From: Bacillota bacterium
GTDB taxonomy: Bacteria; Bacillota; Clostridia; Lachnospirales; Bianqueaceae
DNA: 64,000 nucleotides
Assembly (NCBI GenBank): GCA_017442535.1
Contig: JAFRZL010000051.1
Coordinates: 58,289-122,288 of the forward strand
Direction of reading: 5' to 3'
A program made the translations under genes and the position numbers. Below are positions 26,686 through 35,240 of this stretch, one piece after another. The notes under the pieces were generated by a model that was not told where the DNA came from, ran no database searches, and saw nothing but the letters and a program-made list of their open reading frames with translations. Position 1 is the stretch's first letter; every line of letters starts with the position of its first letter.

Positions 26686-27768
26686 ATGAAGAATTGGCGG
26701 CTGGGAATATTGGGCATGGGAGAAGGCCGCAGCCTGATGGCGGCGGCGCTCGCCGAGCCCGGGTGGGAACTGGTCAATATCTGTGATCTGAACGAGGATC
26801 TGTGCCGTGAGAGAATGCGTGAATTCGGATTTGACCGGTTCACTGCGGAATATCAGGAGATGCTGGTGGATCCTTCGATCGATGTGATCGGGATCTATAC
26901 GCCGGATCAGATGCATCGGGAACACATTCTGCAGGCGCTCCGGGCGGGCAAGCACGTGATCTGTACCAAGCCTTTGATGGTCAGTCTGGATGGCGCCCGC
27001 GAACTGCTGGAAGCACAGCGGTTGAGCGGCAAAACGGTCTTCGTCGGGCAGAGCTCGCGCTTCTATGAGACCGCGATGCGGCAGCGTGCGGATTACGAAG
27101 CCGGGAAGCTGGGAGACCTGATCACGCTGGAAACCCAGTATATCAGCGATTCCCGCTGGTTCCTGCAGAAGGCCTGGAGCCATCGGGAGGGCTTTTCCTG
27201 GCTCTACAATTTCCTGATTCATGCACTGGATCTGGCGGTCTGGTATCTGCCGGGGGTGGAAACGGTCTATGCGGCAGGCGTGAACAGCTCCAATTCGCAG
27301 CGGGAAGGCATTACCGCGCCCGACGCGATCAAGGTGCTGCTCACGGATGCGGAAGGCCGCAGCGCAACCGTAAACGGCGTCTATGCTTCGCCGAATTTCC
27401 GCTTTGATGTGGATCCGATGATCTCGTGCACACTGCGGGGCACCGCAGGGATCAGCCGGGGTGGCTCCGAGTTGATGTATTATCATAAGTACGAGGGGAC
27501 GGACAAGGGTACCGTTTCGGAGGATTTTTCTGACAGAAAGCCCTATTACGACCGCTTCGGCAATGGTCAGCATCACGTGGGCGAATACCAGAACTATATC
27601 CGGTATTTTGCCACGTGTCTGGAGGAGGGCAGGACTCCCCTGCCGGATCTTAAGGAGGGCCTGCGGACCCTGGCGGTCATGCAGGCGGTAGAACGTTCCA
27701 TGAGCAGCGGGCGTGCCGAATCCGTCAGGGAAATCCTGAACGAATTCGTGCCGGAACTGCTCGACTAG
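26686..27768 (+). CDS. Gfo/Idh/MocA-family oxidoreductase
   Basis: A 360-residue NAD(P)-dependent sugar dehydrogenase-like protein. The N-terminal Rossmann fold starts LGILGMGEGRSLM, with the acidic CDLNEDL at the end of the second strand, and CTKPLMVS is the conserved E/T-K-P catalytic strand. The C-terminal alpha/beta domain closes over the substrate. An in-frame TTG at 26674 is an alternative start; the ribosome site (GAGG) is weak for either. Its coupling to the glycoside hydrolase upstream suggests that it oxidises or inverts the released sugar. Confidence 0.88.
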   Translation: MKNWRLGILGMGEGRSLMAAALAEPGWELVNICDLNEDLCRERMREFGFDRFTAEYQEMLVDPSIDVIGIYTPDQMHREHILQALRAGKHVICTKPLMVSLDGARELLEAQRLSGKTVFVGQSSRFYETAMRQRADYEAGKLGDLITLETQYISDSRWFLQKAWSHREGFSWLYNFLIHALDLAVWYLPGVETVYAAGVNSSNSQREGITAPDAIKVLLTDAEGRSATVNGVYASPNFRFDVDPMISCTLRGTAGISRGGSELMYYHKYEGTDKGTVSEDFSDRKPYYDRFGNGQHHVGEYQNYIRYFATCLEEGRTPLPDLKEGLRTLAVMQAVERSMSSGRAESVREILNEFVPELLD

Positions 27769-27784
27769 AGAAGGAGGTTAAACT

Positions 27785-28282
27785 ATGTCATTCAAAAAAG
27801 TATCGGTTTCAGAACTCAGGGTGAATCCGTTCACCGCGTTTGCCAAGGATTGGGCGCTGGTATCCGCGGGGACACCGGAAGAGAATAATACGATGACCAT
27901 CGGCTGGGGTGCCATGGGGACGGTCTGGGGCAAAAGCGCTGTCACGGTTTATATCCGCGAGAGCCGCTATACCAAGCGCTTCGTGGATGCGCAGGATGCA
28001 TTTGCCGTATGCTTCTTTGACCCCTCGTTCAACGAAAAGCTGGGTTACCTGGGAAGCGTTTCCGGCCGCGACGAAGACAAAGTTGCCAAAGCCGGCCTGA
28101 CTCCCGCTGTCTGCGACGGCGCCCTCTATTACGAGGAGGCCAGTCTGGTCTTTATCTGCCGCAAGCTCTCGGCGACCGTGCTGAACGAGTTCCTGGATCC
28201 CTCAATCGATCCGGGCATCTACGCGGACAAGGACTATCACACGATGTATATCGGCGAAGTGACAGCCGTTCTGGTAAAGTAA
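27785..28282 (+). CDS. Flavin reductase-like FMN-binding protein
   Basis: A 165-residue split-barrel flavoprotein of the flavin reductase-like group. The pattern NTMTIGWGAMGTVWGKS and VYIRESRYTKRFVD corresponds to the FMN-binding strands of this family. It probably binds FMN and acts as an NAD(P)H:flavin or small-molecule oxidoreductase; the substrate is not known. The ribosome site AAGGAGG is strong. A clear terminator follows, so the unit starting upstream ends here. Confidence 0.88.
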   Translation: MSFKKVSVSELRVNPFTAFAKDWALVSAGTPEENNTMTIGWGAMGTVWGKSAVTVYIRESRYTKRFVDAQDAFAVCFFDPSFNEKLGYLGSVSGRDEDKVAKAGLTPAVCDGALYYEEASLVFICRKLSATVLNEFLDPSIDPGIYADKDYHTMYIGEVTAVLVK

Positions 28283-28291
28283 TAAAAAACA

Positions 28292-28334
28292 GGGCATTTC
28301 AACCAGTGAATGGGTGAAATGCCCGCATTTTTTA
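28292..28334 (+). terminator. Intrinsic terminator after flavin reductase gene
   Basis: GGGCATTTCA, a 13-nt loop, TGAAATGCCC, then GCATTTTTTAT. The stem is 10 bp and is followed by a T6 tract. Confidence 0.9.
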
Positions 28335-28347
28335 TGCATTTCTTTGC

Positions 28348-28376
28348 TTGTTTATTCTGCTAAAATGTGCTACAAT
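28348..28376 (+). promoter_or_regulatory. SigmaA promoter and leader hairpin of serC
   Basis: TTGTTT (28348-28353), 17 bases, TACAAT (28371-28376). Immediately downstream the leader carries a 7-bp hairpin, TCGGACA (28382-28388) with TGTCCGA (28393-28399), at or near the transcript's 5' end, where it could stabilise the message. Confidence 0.7.
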
Positions 28377-28422
28377 AGGAGTCGGACACGGATGTCCGAA
28401 ACTCTTTTAGGGGGATTAGAAG

Positions 28423-29511
28423 ATGTTTGAGCAGAGGATTTATAATTTCTCAGCCGGCCCGTCCATGCTGCCGGTACCGGTGCTGCAGAAATGCGCCGAC
28501 GAGATGCTGAACTATCAGGGCAGCGGTATGTCTGTCATGGAGATGAGCCATCGTTCCAAGGTTTATGACGAGATCATCGTGCAGGCGGAGGCTCTCTTCC
28601 GCGAGGTCATGCAGATCCCGGATAATTATAAGGTCCTGTTCCTGCAGGGCGGTGCGAGCACACAGTTTGCCATGGTTCCCATGAATCTGCTGCGCACGGG
28701 TAAAGCGGATTACGTAGTGACCGGCCAGTTCTCCAAGAAGGCCTATCAGGAAGCGAAGAAGATCGGTTCCGATATCCATCTGGCAGGATCCACCGAGAGC
28801 ACCAATTTCGACCACGTGCCCACGCAGGAAGAGCTGGATCTGCGTCCCGATGCCGATTACGTGCACATCTGCCTGAATAATACGATTTTCGGCACCAAAT
28901 GGCATTATATCCCCGATACCGGGAATGTTCCGCTGGTGGCCGATATGTCCTCCTGCATCCTTTCCGAGCCCTTTGACGTCAGCAAATTCGGGCTGATTTA
29001 CGCCGGCGCGCAGAAGAATATCGCTCCCGCGGGTCTGACCGTCGTCATCATCCGTGAGGATCTGGCCGGCTTTACGCTGCCCGGTACGCCCACGATGCTG
29101 GACTATGCCGTGCAGATCAAGAACAGTTCCATGTACAACACGCCTCCCTGCTATCCGATCTACGTCTGCAAGCTCGTGCTTGAGTGGATCAAGGAACTGG
29201 GCGGCCTGGAGGCCATGAAGGAACGCAACCAGAAGAAGGCTGCCATCCTCTACAATGTCCTGGACGAGAGCAAGCTTTTCCGCGCGGTAGCGGCTCCGGT
29301 TGATCGTTCCATGATGAACGTGACCTTCCGCACCGGCAACGAAGAGCTCGACGCCAAGTTCGTCAAAGAAAGCGTTGCGGCCGGATTCTCCAACCTTAAG
29401 GGACACCGCTCCGTCGGCGGCATGCGTGCCTCCATCTACAACGCCATGCCTCTGGAAGGTGTGGAAAAACTCGCTGTCTTCATGAAAGATTTCGAAGCGC
29501 GGAATCTGTAA
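28423..29511 (+). CDS. serC: Phosphoserine aminotransferase
   Basis: A 362-residue class V aminotransferase. The PLP lysine is Lys198 in YAGAQKNIAPAG, and YNFSAGPSMLP at the N-terminus, FLQGGAST and ADMSSCILSEP are SerC signatures. It converts 3-phosphohydroxypyruvate and glutamate to phosphoserine, the second step of serine synthesis. The usual partner serA does not follow: the next gene is an aldo/keto reductase after a terminator, so serC is transcribed alone. The length is normal for the family. Confidence 0.96.
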   Translation: MFEQRIYNFSAGPSMLPVPVLQKCADEMLNYQGSGMSVMEMSHRSKVYDEIIVQAEALFREVMQIPDNYKVLFLQGGASTQFAMVPMNLLRTGKADYVVTGQFSKKAYQEAKKIGSDIHLAGSTESTNFDHVPTQEELDLRPDADYVHICLNNTIFGTKWHYIPDTGNVPLVADMSSCILSEPFDVSKFGLIYAGAQKNIAPAGLTVVIIREDLAGFTLPGTPTMLDYAVQIKNSSMYNTPPCYPIYVCKLVLEWIKELGGLEAMKERNQKKAAILYNVLDESKLFRAVAAPVDRSMMNVTFRTGNEELDAKFVKESVAAGFSNLKGHRSVGGMRASIYNAMPLEGVEKLAVFMKDFEARNL

Positions 29512-29540
29512 GCATAATAAAAAGATAATAATGAAATCGG

Positions 29541-29577
29541 AGGGCTTGTCTCTGCCTTGGGCGGAGGCGGGCTCTTT
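29541..29577 (+). terminator. Probable terminator after serC
   Basis: GGCTTGTCTCTGCC pairs, with several G-T wobbles, with GGCGGAGGCGGGCT across a 3-nt loop, then TCTTTTGAGTTTT. The stem is long but the T-tract is interrupted. Confidence 0.6.
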
Positions 29578-29604
29578 TGAGTTTTGGGCAGAGTGCATTT
29601 GTAT

Positions 29605-29633
29605 TTGACAAGAGGACAGTGGGATGATATACT
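29605..29633 (+). promoter_or_regulatory. Strong promoter with a 210-nt AT-rich leader
   Basis: TTGACA (29605-29610), 17 bases, TATACT (29628-29633). The transcript would carry a leader of about 210 nt (29640-29851) before the aldo/keto reductase start. The leader is much richer in A and T than its neighbours. It has one open frame from a TTG at 29646 to a TGA overlapping the reductase ATG (69 codons), with no ribosome site. It could be a regulatory leader, a gene remnant or a spacer. Confidence 0.6.
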
Positions 29634-29851
29634 TTGTCCTAGAGCTTGTTTTTTGAGGATAATTTTGGACTGGAACGAGAAATTGACACTGGTCATATAA
29701 TTCGAATATGTACAGGAAGGCCCTTGGAGCGAGTCAGATTAATATCGATTCAATCAAATAAGGAGTACTACGAGGTGCTTTCTTGCCACAATCCAATAAC
29801 TGCACATAATTCATCATATTCTATCAAAAAAGAAGAGGGGGCGTACCAATC

Positions 29852-30820
29852 ATGATGCACTACAAACAACTTGACCAGATCCCGAATCCGCTATCCGTCC
29901 TGATTTACGGGACGCCGCATTCGGCGACGCGGGCTGACAGCCGCAAAGAGGCTTTTGCAAGTTATGACGCGGCGTGGGAGGCCGGATTCAGGGCCTTTGA
30001 CACGGCGCATAGCTACGGATGTGGAGAGGAGACGCTCGGGCTGTGGCTTCAGAGCCGCGGGCTTCGGAATCAGGCCGTGATCATCGACAAGGGCTGCAAC
30101 CCGGGACAGGGCGGCAGCACGGATGTGTTTTCAGCCCGGACGATCCGGGAGCATGTGGCAGAGTCGCTGAGACGGCTTCGGACCGATCATGTGGACTTTT
30201 ACCTGCTGCACCGGGATGATCCGACCAGGCCCGTGGATGAGATCGTGGAAGTGCTTAACGAGCTAAAGCGCGAGGGCAAGCTGATCCGCTTCGGCGGCTC
30301 CAACTGGACGCTTGAGAGGCTGCAGGCGGCGGAACGCTATGCCAAGGAGCATGGGCTCTGTCCCTTTACGGCGGTGAGCCCGGCTTATAGCCTGCTCCGG
30401 TATATCCGTGATCCGTGGGGCGGCAGTGTTTCTTTATCCGGTAAAGATCAGCAACCGTACCGCGAGTGGCTGAATGCGAACCGTCTGCCGGTCTTCTGCT
30501 ATTCCGCACTGGGACGAGGGTATCTGTCCGGTAAGTTCCGGACGGATGGCAAGGCACCGATCGAGGAAGTGCTGGCACGCGGACCGATTTTGGAATACGA
30601 TTCCGATGAAAACAGGGCAAGGCTCGCACGGGTGGAGAAGATGGCCCGTGAGCGCGGTTGCACCGTATCTCAGATCGGTCTGGCCTGGCTGCTCGCACAG
30701 CCGCAGGAGATCTTCCCGCTGACCACGCCTTCCTCTAAAGAGCATATTGAGGAATCGGTCAAGGCCCTGGAGATCACACTGACCGAACAGGAGTGCCGCG
30801 AGCTCTACGGAGAGGAATAA
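29852..30820 (+). CDS. Aldo/keto reductase
   Basis: A 322-residue NAD(P)H-dependent TIM-barrel reductase. The catalytic set is visible: Asp in FDTAHSYG with the Tyr just after, Lys in IIDKGC and His in LLHRDDP. GGSN and PLTTPSSKEHIEE supply cofactor contacts. It reduces carbonyl groups of sugars or aldehydes; the specific substrate is unknown. The start has a GAGGGGG ribosome site 10-11 nt upstream. Its own strong promoter lies at 29605. Confidence 0.88.
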   Translation: MMHYKQLDQIPNPLSVLIYGTPHSATRADSRKEAFASYDAAWEAGFRAFDTAHSYGCGEETLGLWLQSRGLRNQAVIIDKGCNPGQGGSTDVFSARTIREHVAESLRRLRTDHVDFYLLHRDDPTRPVDEIVEVLNELKREGKLIRFGGSNWTLERLQAAERYAKEHGLCPFTAVSPAYSLLRYIRDPWGGSVSLSGKDQQPYREWLNANRLPVFCYSALGRGYLSGKFRTDGKAPIEEVLARGPILEYDSDENRARLARVEKMARERGCTVSQIGLAWLLAQPQEIFPLTTPSSKEHIEESVKALEITLTEQECRELYGEE

Positions 30821-30867
30821 ATCACGCGGATTTGGGAAATGATGGAAACAGGAGGTAATGATCCGTA

Positions 30868-31986
30868 ATGGATTCGGGAACGATTTTTGATTATCTGACA
30901 TGGAGGGCGGACATACCCTTTACCACGGACCCTTTTAACGAAGTGGACAATCTGGTGCTGGCAGAGCTTTCATACACCGATTTTGCCGGAGTTGTCCCGG
31001 CGGACGGGACCGAGGTCCCTCTGCAGGAGGCCTATAAGAACTTTTTCCGGATGCACACGCTGGAGGAGATCCTCAGCAAGACCACTTATACGGCCAGGGT
31101 ACCGCTTTTGATGCAGGAGATGGCTGCCGGCGCACGCTTTGGTACGACCAGGGTTTCCGGCTATATCAATGAAGTGGACAAGGAGAAAGAAGCCCAGGTG
31201 TCGGCCGTGACGTTCCTGCTGCCGGACGGGACGGCCTATGTTGCTTTCCGCGGGACGGACAATACTGTGGTGGGATGGAGAGAAGATATGGATCTCTCTT
31301 ATACTTCCCGCACGGAGGGACAGATGCGCGCGGTGGAGTACCTGAACGAGGTGGGACGGCGTATTGACAGGCCTCTCAGGGTCGGAGGGCATTCCAAGGG
31401 CGGTAATTTTGCCGCTTTTGCGGCGTCACTCTGCGATGAAAATATTCAGGAACGGATTCTGAAGGTATATTCCAATGACGGACCTGGCTTTCGCGAGGAT
31501 ATCCTGCAGGAAGAGGGGTATCAGCGGATCGTGCCCCGCATGATCAGTATCATTCCGGATACATCCGTGATCGGCAAGCTCCTGCATCACGACTGTAAGG
31601 TCCATATCGTGGAGAGCTCCGCCAACGGGCTTGTGCAGCATGATGCGCTGACCTGGCAGGTGATAAGGAATCATTTTGTGACGGCCGAGATATCGCGGCT
31701 CGGCAATTACATCGATGTGGTACTGGATGACTGGACGGCCAAGCTCGACGACGAGACCAGAAAATCCCTGGTGGAGTCCATCTTTACTCTCTTTGACGCG
31801 ACGGGCAAGGATACGATAGCCGAAATGTCCGGCCAGAAATTAAAGAGCTTTGAAGCGATGCTCAGCACCATCCGGCGGCTGCCAAAGGATAAGCAGGTAC
31901 AGCTGCTGTCCATGGTCAAGGAACTGGTGCTCAGTGGGGCCGACAATCTGGGTGCCTTTACGAAAAAACTTTTTGCAGCGGATTAA
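30868..31986 (+). CDS. Mbeg1-like alpha/beta hydrolase (DUF2974)
   Basis: A 372-residue cytosolic protein of the Mbeg1-like (DUF2974) family. The lipase-like nucleophile elbow is GGHSKGGNFAAF (Ser in GHSKG), preceded by YVAFRGTDNTVVGWREDM, which is the family's hallmark strand. The N-terminus has the typical FDYLTWRADIPFTTDPFNEVD. It is probably a lipase or thioesterase with unknown substrate. The ribosome site GGAGG is 12 nt from the ATG, rather far. The gene follows the aldo/keto reductase by 47 nt. Confidence 0.85.
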   Translation: MDSGTIFDYLTWRADIPFTTDPFNEVDNLVLAELSYTDFAGVVPADGTEVPLQEAYKNFFRMHTLEEILSKTTYTARVPLLMQEMAAGARFGTTRVSGYINEVDKEKEAQVSAVTFLLPDGTAYVAFRGTDNTVVGWREDMDLSYTSRTEGQMRAVEYLNEVGRRIDRPLRVGGHSKGGNFAAFAASLCDENIQERILKVYSNDGPGFREDILQEEGYQRIVPRMISIIPDTSVIGKLLHHDCKVHIVESSANGLVQHDALTWQVIRNHFVTAEISRLGNYIDVVLDDWTAKLDDETRKSLVESIFTLFDATGKDTIAEMSGQKLKSFEAMLSTIRRLPKDKQVQLLSMVKELVLSGADNLGAFTKKLFAAD

Positions 31987-32002
31987 AAAGATCGCGCTTT
32001 CC

Positions 32003-32032
32003 TTGCCATGACAGGGGTAAATATGTTATAAT
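32003..32032 (+). promoter_or_regulatory. SigmaA promoter of the aminotransferase pseudogene
   Basis: TTGCCA (32003-32008), 18 bases, TATAAT (32027-32032), with GAAAGGAG before an ATG at 32072. The promoter and ribosome site look intact although the gene behind them is not. Confidence 0.7.
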
Positions 32033-32071
32033 ACTCTGTTGGTTAGGTTTTTATCTGTATGAAAGGAGATT

Positions 32072-33569
32072 ATGAATCAAGAGGAGGAAGAGAATCATTG
32101 CGGTACTTCTGGCATGTCTGCTGCTGATGGTGACGGCCTGCCAGTCGTGAGCGGGCAAGACGGATACGAGTAAGGCAGAAAGCACTCTGCCGTCAGCAAT
32201 GAGGAGAGCAGTCAGCCTGCGGAGTCCAGCAAGGCAGAAGAGTCCAGCCTGCCGGCAGAGGAGTCATCCGCGGCGACGGAGGAGAGCCAGGCAGAGCCTT
32301 CGGAGCCCGAGGACATCGTGTATACGCTCGACATTATCAGACAGTATATCGTCGGAGTCAACGATGAAATGGAATTATCCGACGGAACCAGACGTCCCGT
32401 AATCAATTTTGACAACGCTGCCACCACTCCCGCCCTTGTACCGGTACTGAAGGAAGTGGAAGACAAGCTGCTGACCTACGGATCCATCGGACGCGGTTTT
32501 TCGCTTAAATCCAATATTTCCACCGATATTTACGAAGATACCCGCTACAAGGTTCTGGATTTCGTACACGCGGATTACAGCAATTACACCTGCTTCTACG
32601 TGAATAATACGACGGACGGACTGAACAAGCTGGCGTGAGCGCTGCAAGGTCATCTATGCGGAAGTTGACGAAATGGGCCGTGTCCGTTATGAGGACATCG
32701 AGGAATTGTTAAAGACGAATCAGGTGAAGTATGTCACCGTGACCGCCGCGTCCAATGTAACCGGTTATGTGACGGATGTACACTGCATTGCGAAACTGGC
32801 TCACCAGTACGGAGCCAAGATCATCGTGGACGGCACACAGATCGTGGCGCACCGCAGCTTCTCCATGCTCGGCGAGACCGAGGAAGAGAATATCGACTTC
32901 TTCGTATTCTCCGCGCATAAGATGTATTCTTCCTTTGGCGGAGGCGCAGTGGTAGGCCTGAAGGAAGAGCTGCAGAAACATATGCCCGAATTCTACGGCG
33001 GCGGCACCATCAAGCTTGTCAGAGACTATACCGTCAGTTACGGAAATGCTCCCGCGACCTATGAAGCGGGATCTCCCAACTATCCCGGCGTCGTCGGTCT
33101 CGGCAAAGCGATCGATGTCTTGCAGGAAGTTGGATTTGACGCGATCGAGGAGCATGAGCAGAAGCTCCTGCATCGTCTGATCGACGGCCTTAAGGCCAGA
33201 GGCGATATGATCCTCTTCGGCGAGACCGAAAATATCGAGGATAAGGTCGGTGTTCTGACCTTTAACACGAATGAGGTCAATTCCTATCTGCTGGCTGAAC
33301 AGCTGGCACAGCTTTGCGGCGTGGCCACCCGGCGCGGCGCATTCTGTGCGAACCCATATGTATGGCGTCTGCTTGGCTATACGGATGAGCAGATGGAACA
33401 CTATACGGAGTGCTCCGATATGAAGACGCCCGGCATGATCCGTATCGGCTTCGGCATCTACAATACCGAGGAAGAAGTGGATCAATTCCTGGAAATGCTT
33501 GATAAGGCGATCGAGCAGGCTAAGATCGAGCAGGAGAATCTGATCATACCTGCGGATCCGAGCTTCTGA
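32072..33569 (+). pseudogene. Broken lipoprotein-type class V aminotransferase
   Basis: Three frames together encode a signal peptide, a Ser/Glu/Ala-rich linker and a cysteine-desulfurase-like PLP enzyme. One extra base after the ATG (near 32075) separates it from IKRRKRIIAVLLACLLLMVT and a lipobox-like TAC. An in-frame TGA follows at 32148. A second shift near 32190 joins the linker (QPAESSKAEESS) and PVINFDNAATTPALVPVL. That frame stops at 32636 after NTTDGLNKLA. The third frame resumes at once with ERCKVIYAEVDE and runs to 33569, with the PLP lysine in FSAHKMYSSFGGG. The intact family has about 30-40 residues, including the EHHSN segment, at that junction, so an internal deletion is likely. 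Four separate lesions argue for decay rather than a single sequencing error. Confidence 0.8.
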
Positions 33570-33659
33570 TCATTCAGTTCAGATCGTTTGCGGAATATTA
33601 CAACCTAAACCATAAGACCCGTATGACGGGCCGGCCAATTCACACAAGGGGGAAAAACA

Positions 33660-34775
33660 ATGTCAGACTATTTAGGAAAAGATACTTTCAAACTGGGCTT
33701 CGGCCTGATGCGCCTGCCCAAGTTTGAGAACGGCGACATCGACGTGGAGCAGGTCAAGCAGATGGTGGATCTCTTTATCGAGGCAGGCGGCACGTATTTT
33801 GATACGGCGTTTGCCTACACGGGATCCGAGGAAGCGGCCCGCAAGGCGCTTGTCGAACGTTATCCGCGTGAGAGCTACACACTTGCCACCAAGCTGATCG
33901 CCAAGGGCGATAATATGACCGAAGAGTCCCTGAAGCAGGAATTCTGGACCAGCCTGGAGCGTACCGGCGCAGGCTACTTCGACTATTATCTGCTGCATGC
34001 CGTGCAGCGGAGGAATTATGAACTCTATGAGAAATTCCACCTGTGGGATTTTGTCAAAGAGTTAAAGGCCAAAGGCCTGATCCGCCACTACGGTTTCTCT
34101 TTCCATGCCGATCCCGAACTGCTGGAAGAACTGCTGACCAAGCACCCGGACGTCGAATTCGTTCAGCTGCAGATGAACTACGCGGACTGGGACAATCCCG
34201 GCGTGGCATCCCGCCGCAACTGGGAGATCTGTAAGGCCCACGGCAAATCCGTCACGGTCATGGAGCCTGTTAAAGGCGGCATCCTGGCTGATCCGATCCC
34301 GGCCGTCAAAGCCATCTTTGACGCGGAGAACAATGGACTTTCCTATCCCAGCTGGGCCATTCGCTTTATCGCCAGCAAGGATCATATCATCACGGTCCTT
34401 TCCGGCATGAGCAACCTGGAGCAGATGAAAGACAACCTCAGCTATATGCGCGACTTCAAGCCTTTGAACGAGCATGAGGAGGAAGTCATCCGCAGGGCAC
34501 AGGCAGCGCTGGATGCGGACCAGTCCATTCCCTGCACCGGCTGCCACTACTGCACCGAAGGCTGCCCGATGAATATTCCCATTCCGGAGATCTTCCTCGT
34601 GGAAAACCGTAAGAAAGGCAGCCCTGAATTCCGCACCAAGCGTGAGTACACGATCGTGACCCAGGGCCGCGGCCGCGCAAGCGACTGTATCCAGTGCGGT
34701 CAGTGTGAGGGAGCCTGCCCGCAGCATCTCCCCATCATTGAACTGCTGGAGAAGTGCCAGGCACTGGAGAATTAA
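33660..34775 (+). CDS. Iron-sulfur aldo/keto reductase
   Basis: A 371-residue protein with an aldo/keto reductase barrel (residues 1-275, with FDTAFAYTG, LATKL and LLHAVQ) and a C-terminal ferredoxin-like tail. The tail holds two cysteine clusters, CTGCHYCTEGCP and CIQCGQCEGACP, each sufficient for a 4Fe-4S centre. Such fusions are typical of anaerobic Clostridia and probably pass electrons between ferredoxin and an NAD(P) or organic substrate. The ribosome site AAGGGGG is strong. It stands alone between a pseudogene and a terminator. Confidence 0.92.
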   Translation: MSDYLGKDTFKLGFGLMRLPKFENGDIDVEQVKQMVDLFIEAGGTYFDTAFAYTGSEEAARKALVERYPRESYTLATKLIAKGDNMTEESLKQEFWTSLERTGAGYFDYYLLHAVQRRNYELYEKFHLWDFVKELKAKGLIRHYGFSFHADPELLEELLTKHPDVEFVQLQMNYADWDNPGVASRRNWEICKAHGKSVTVMEPVKGGILADPIPAVKAIFDAENNGLSYPSWAIRFIASKDHIITVLSGMSNLEQMKDNLSYMRDFKPLNEHEEEVIRRAQAALDADQSIPCTGCHYCTEGCPMNIPIPEIFLVENRKKGSPEFRTKREYTIVTQGRGRASDCIQCGQCEGACPQHLPIIELLEKCQALEN

Positions 34776-34781
34776 GAACCG

Positions 34782-34839
34782 GCCCCGCGGCCCTTTTTGC
34801 GTATTAGATGACGCAGGAAGGCCCGCGGGGCTTTGTTTT
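34782..34839 (+). terminator. Two-level terminator after aldo/keto reductase
   Basis: An outer stem GCCCCGCGG with CCGCGGGGC encloses an inner stem TGCGT with ACGCA, and the whole is followed by TTTGTTTT. Confidence 0.9.
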
Positions 34840-34894
34840 ACCCCATCGAAAGCGCGGGCAGAAATTGTTGTCCGTGCTTTTTTCTATAAAGGAC

Positions 34895-34923
34895 TTGATT
34901 TTTACAGAAGGAATGCTTATAAT
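34895..34923 (+). promoter_or_regulatory. SigmaA promoter of the HMA-ZIP operon
   Basis: TTGATT (34895-34900), 17 bases, TATAAT (34918-34923). The -10 box is inside a large nested dyad. Confidence 0.8.
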
Positions 34924-34968
34924 GATAACGCGGTTAGCCAGAGCTAACCATGGCATAAGCATTATAAG
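34912..34968. promoter_or_regulatory. Nested dyad over the HMA-ZIP promoter, candidate metal operator
   Basis: An outer inverted repeat AATGCTTAT (34912-34920) with ATAAGCATT (34955-34963) flanks an inner one, GGTTAGC (34932-34938), CAGA, GCTAACC (34943-34949). A further pair CTTATAATG (34916-34924) and CATTATAAG (34960-34968) overlaps the outer one. The inner element covers the expected transcription start and its TTAGC/GCTAA core resembles DtxR-family (iron or manganese) boxes. Repressor binding here would block the promoter; the RNA could also fold into a hairpin. Confidence 0.6.
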
Positions 34969-34985
34969 AAAGCGAGGAATCATAG

Positions 34986-35240
34986 ATGAACAAGATCACG
35001 ATCGGAATCGACGGAATGATGTGCGGAATGTGCGAGGCGCATATCTGTGACACGATCCGCAGGGCGGTGCCGTCCGCCCGAAAGGTATCGGCCTCCCGGA
35101 CCAAAAAGCAGGCATCGTTCCTGACGGAGGAGGAGGTGGATACCGCTCAGCTGCAGGCAGCCATCGATGCAACGGGCTACACATGCCTGAGCATTGAGAC
35201 GGCGCCCTATGAAAAGAGACGATTATTCGGGCGGAAATGA
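34986..35240 (+). CDS. Heavy-metal-associated (HMA) domain protein
   Basis: An 84-residue protein with an HMA ferredoxin-like fold. The metal loop is GMMCGMCEAH in place of the usual GMTCxxC; the two cysteines (Cys13 and Cys16) remain. It ends in a basic tail, EKRRLFGRK. HMA proteins bind Cu(I) or Zn(II) and deliver them to partners. The stop codon overlaps the start of the ZIP transporter gene (ATGA), so the two are made together, and it may be a metal donor, sensor or buffer for that transporter. Confidence 0.88.
   Translation: MNKITIGIDGMMCGMCEAHICDTIRRAVPSARKVSASRTKKQASFLTEEEVDTAQLQAAIDATGYTCLSIETAPYEKRRLFGRK

Noticed and set aside
25096..27576. An 826-codon open frame on the minus strand
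   Set aside because: It lies antisense to the glycoside hydrolase and oxidoreductase genes, which have clear motifs and ribosome sites. The long frame results from the codon bias of the sense genes, and its translation shows no domain.
29646..29855. A 69-codon frame ahead of the aldo/keto reductase
   Set aside because: It starts only with TTG, has no ribosome site and shows no family resemblance, so I list the stretch as a leader rather than as a gene.
34932..34949. Fur box before the HMA-ZIP operon
   Set aside because: The GGTTAGC/GCTAACC dyad does not match the GATAATGATAATCATTATC pattern; a DtxR-type site is a better, still unproven, reading.
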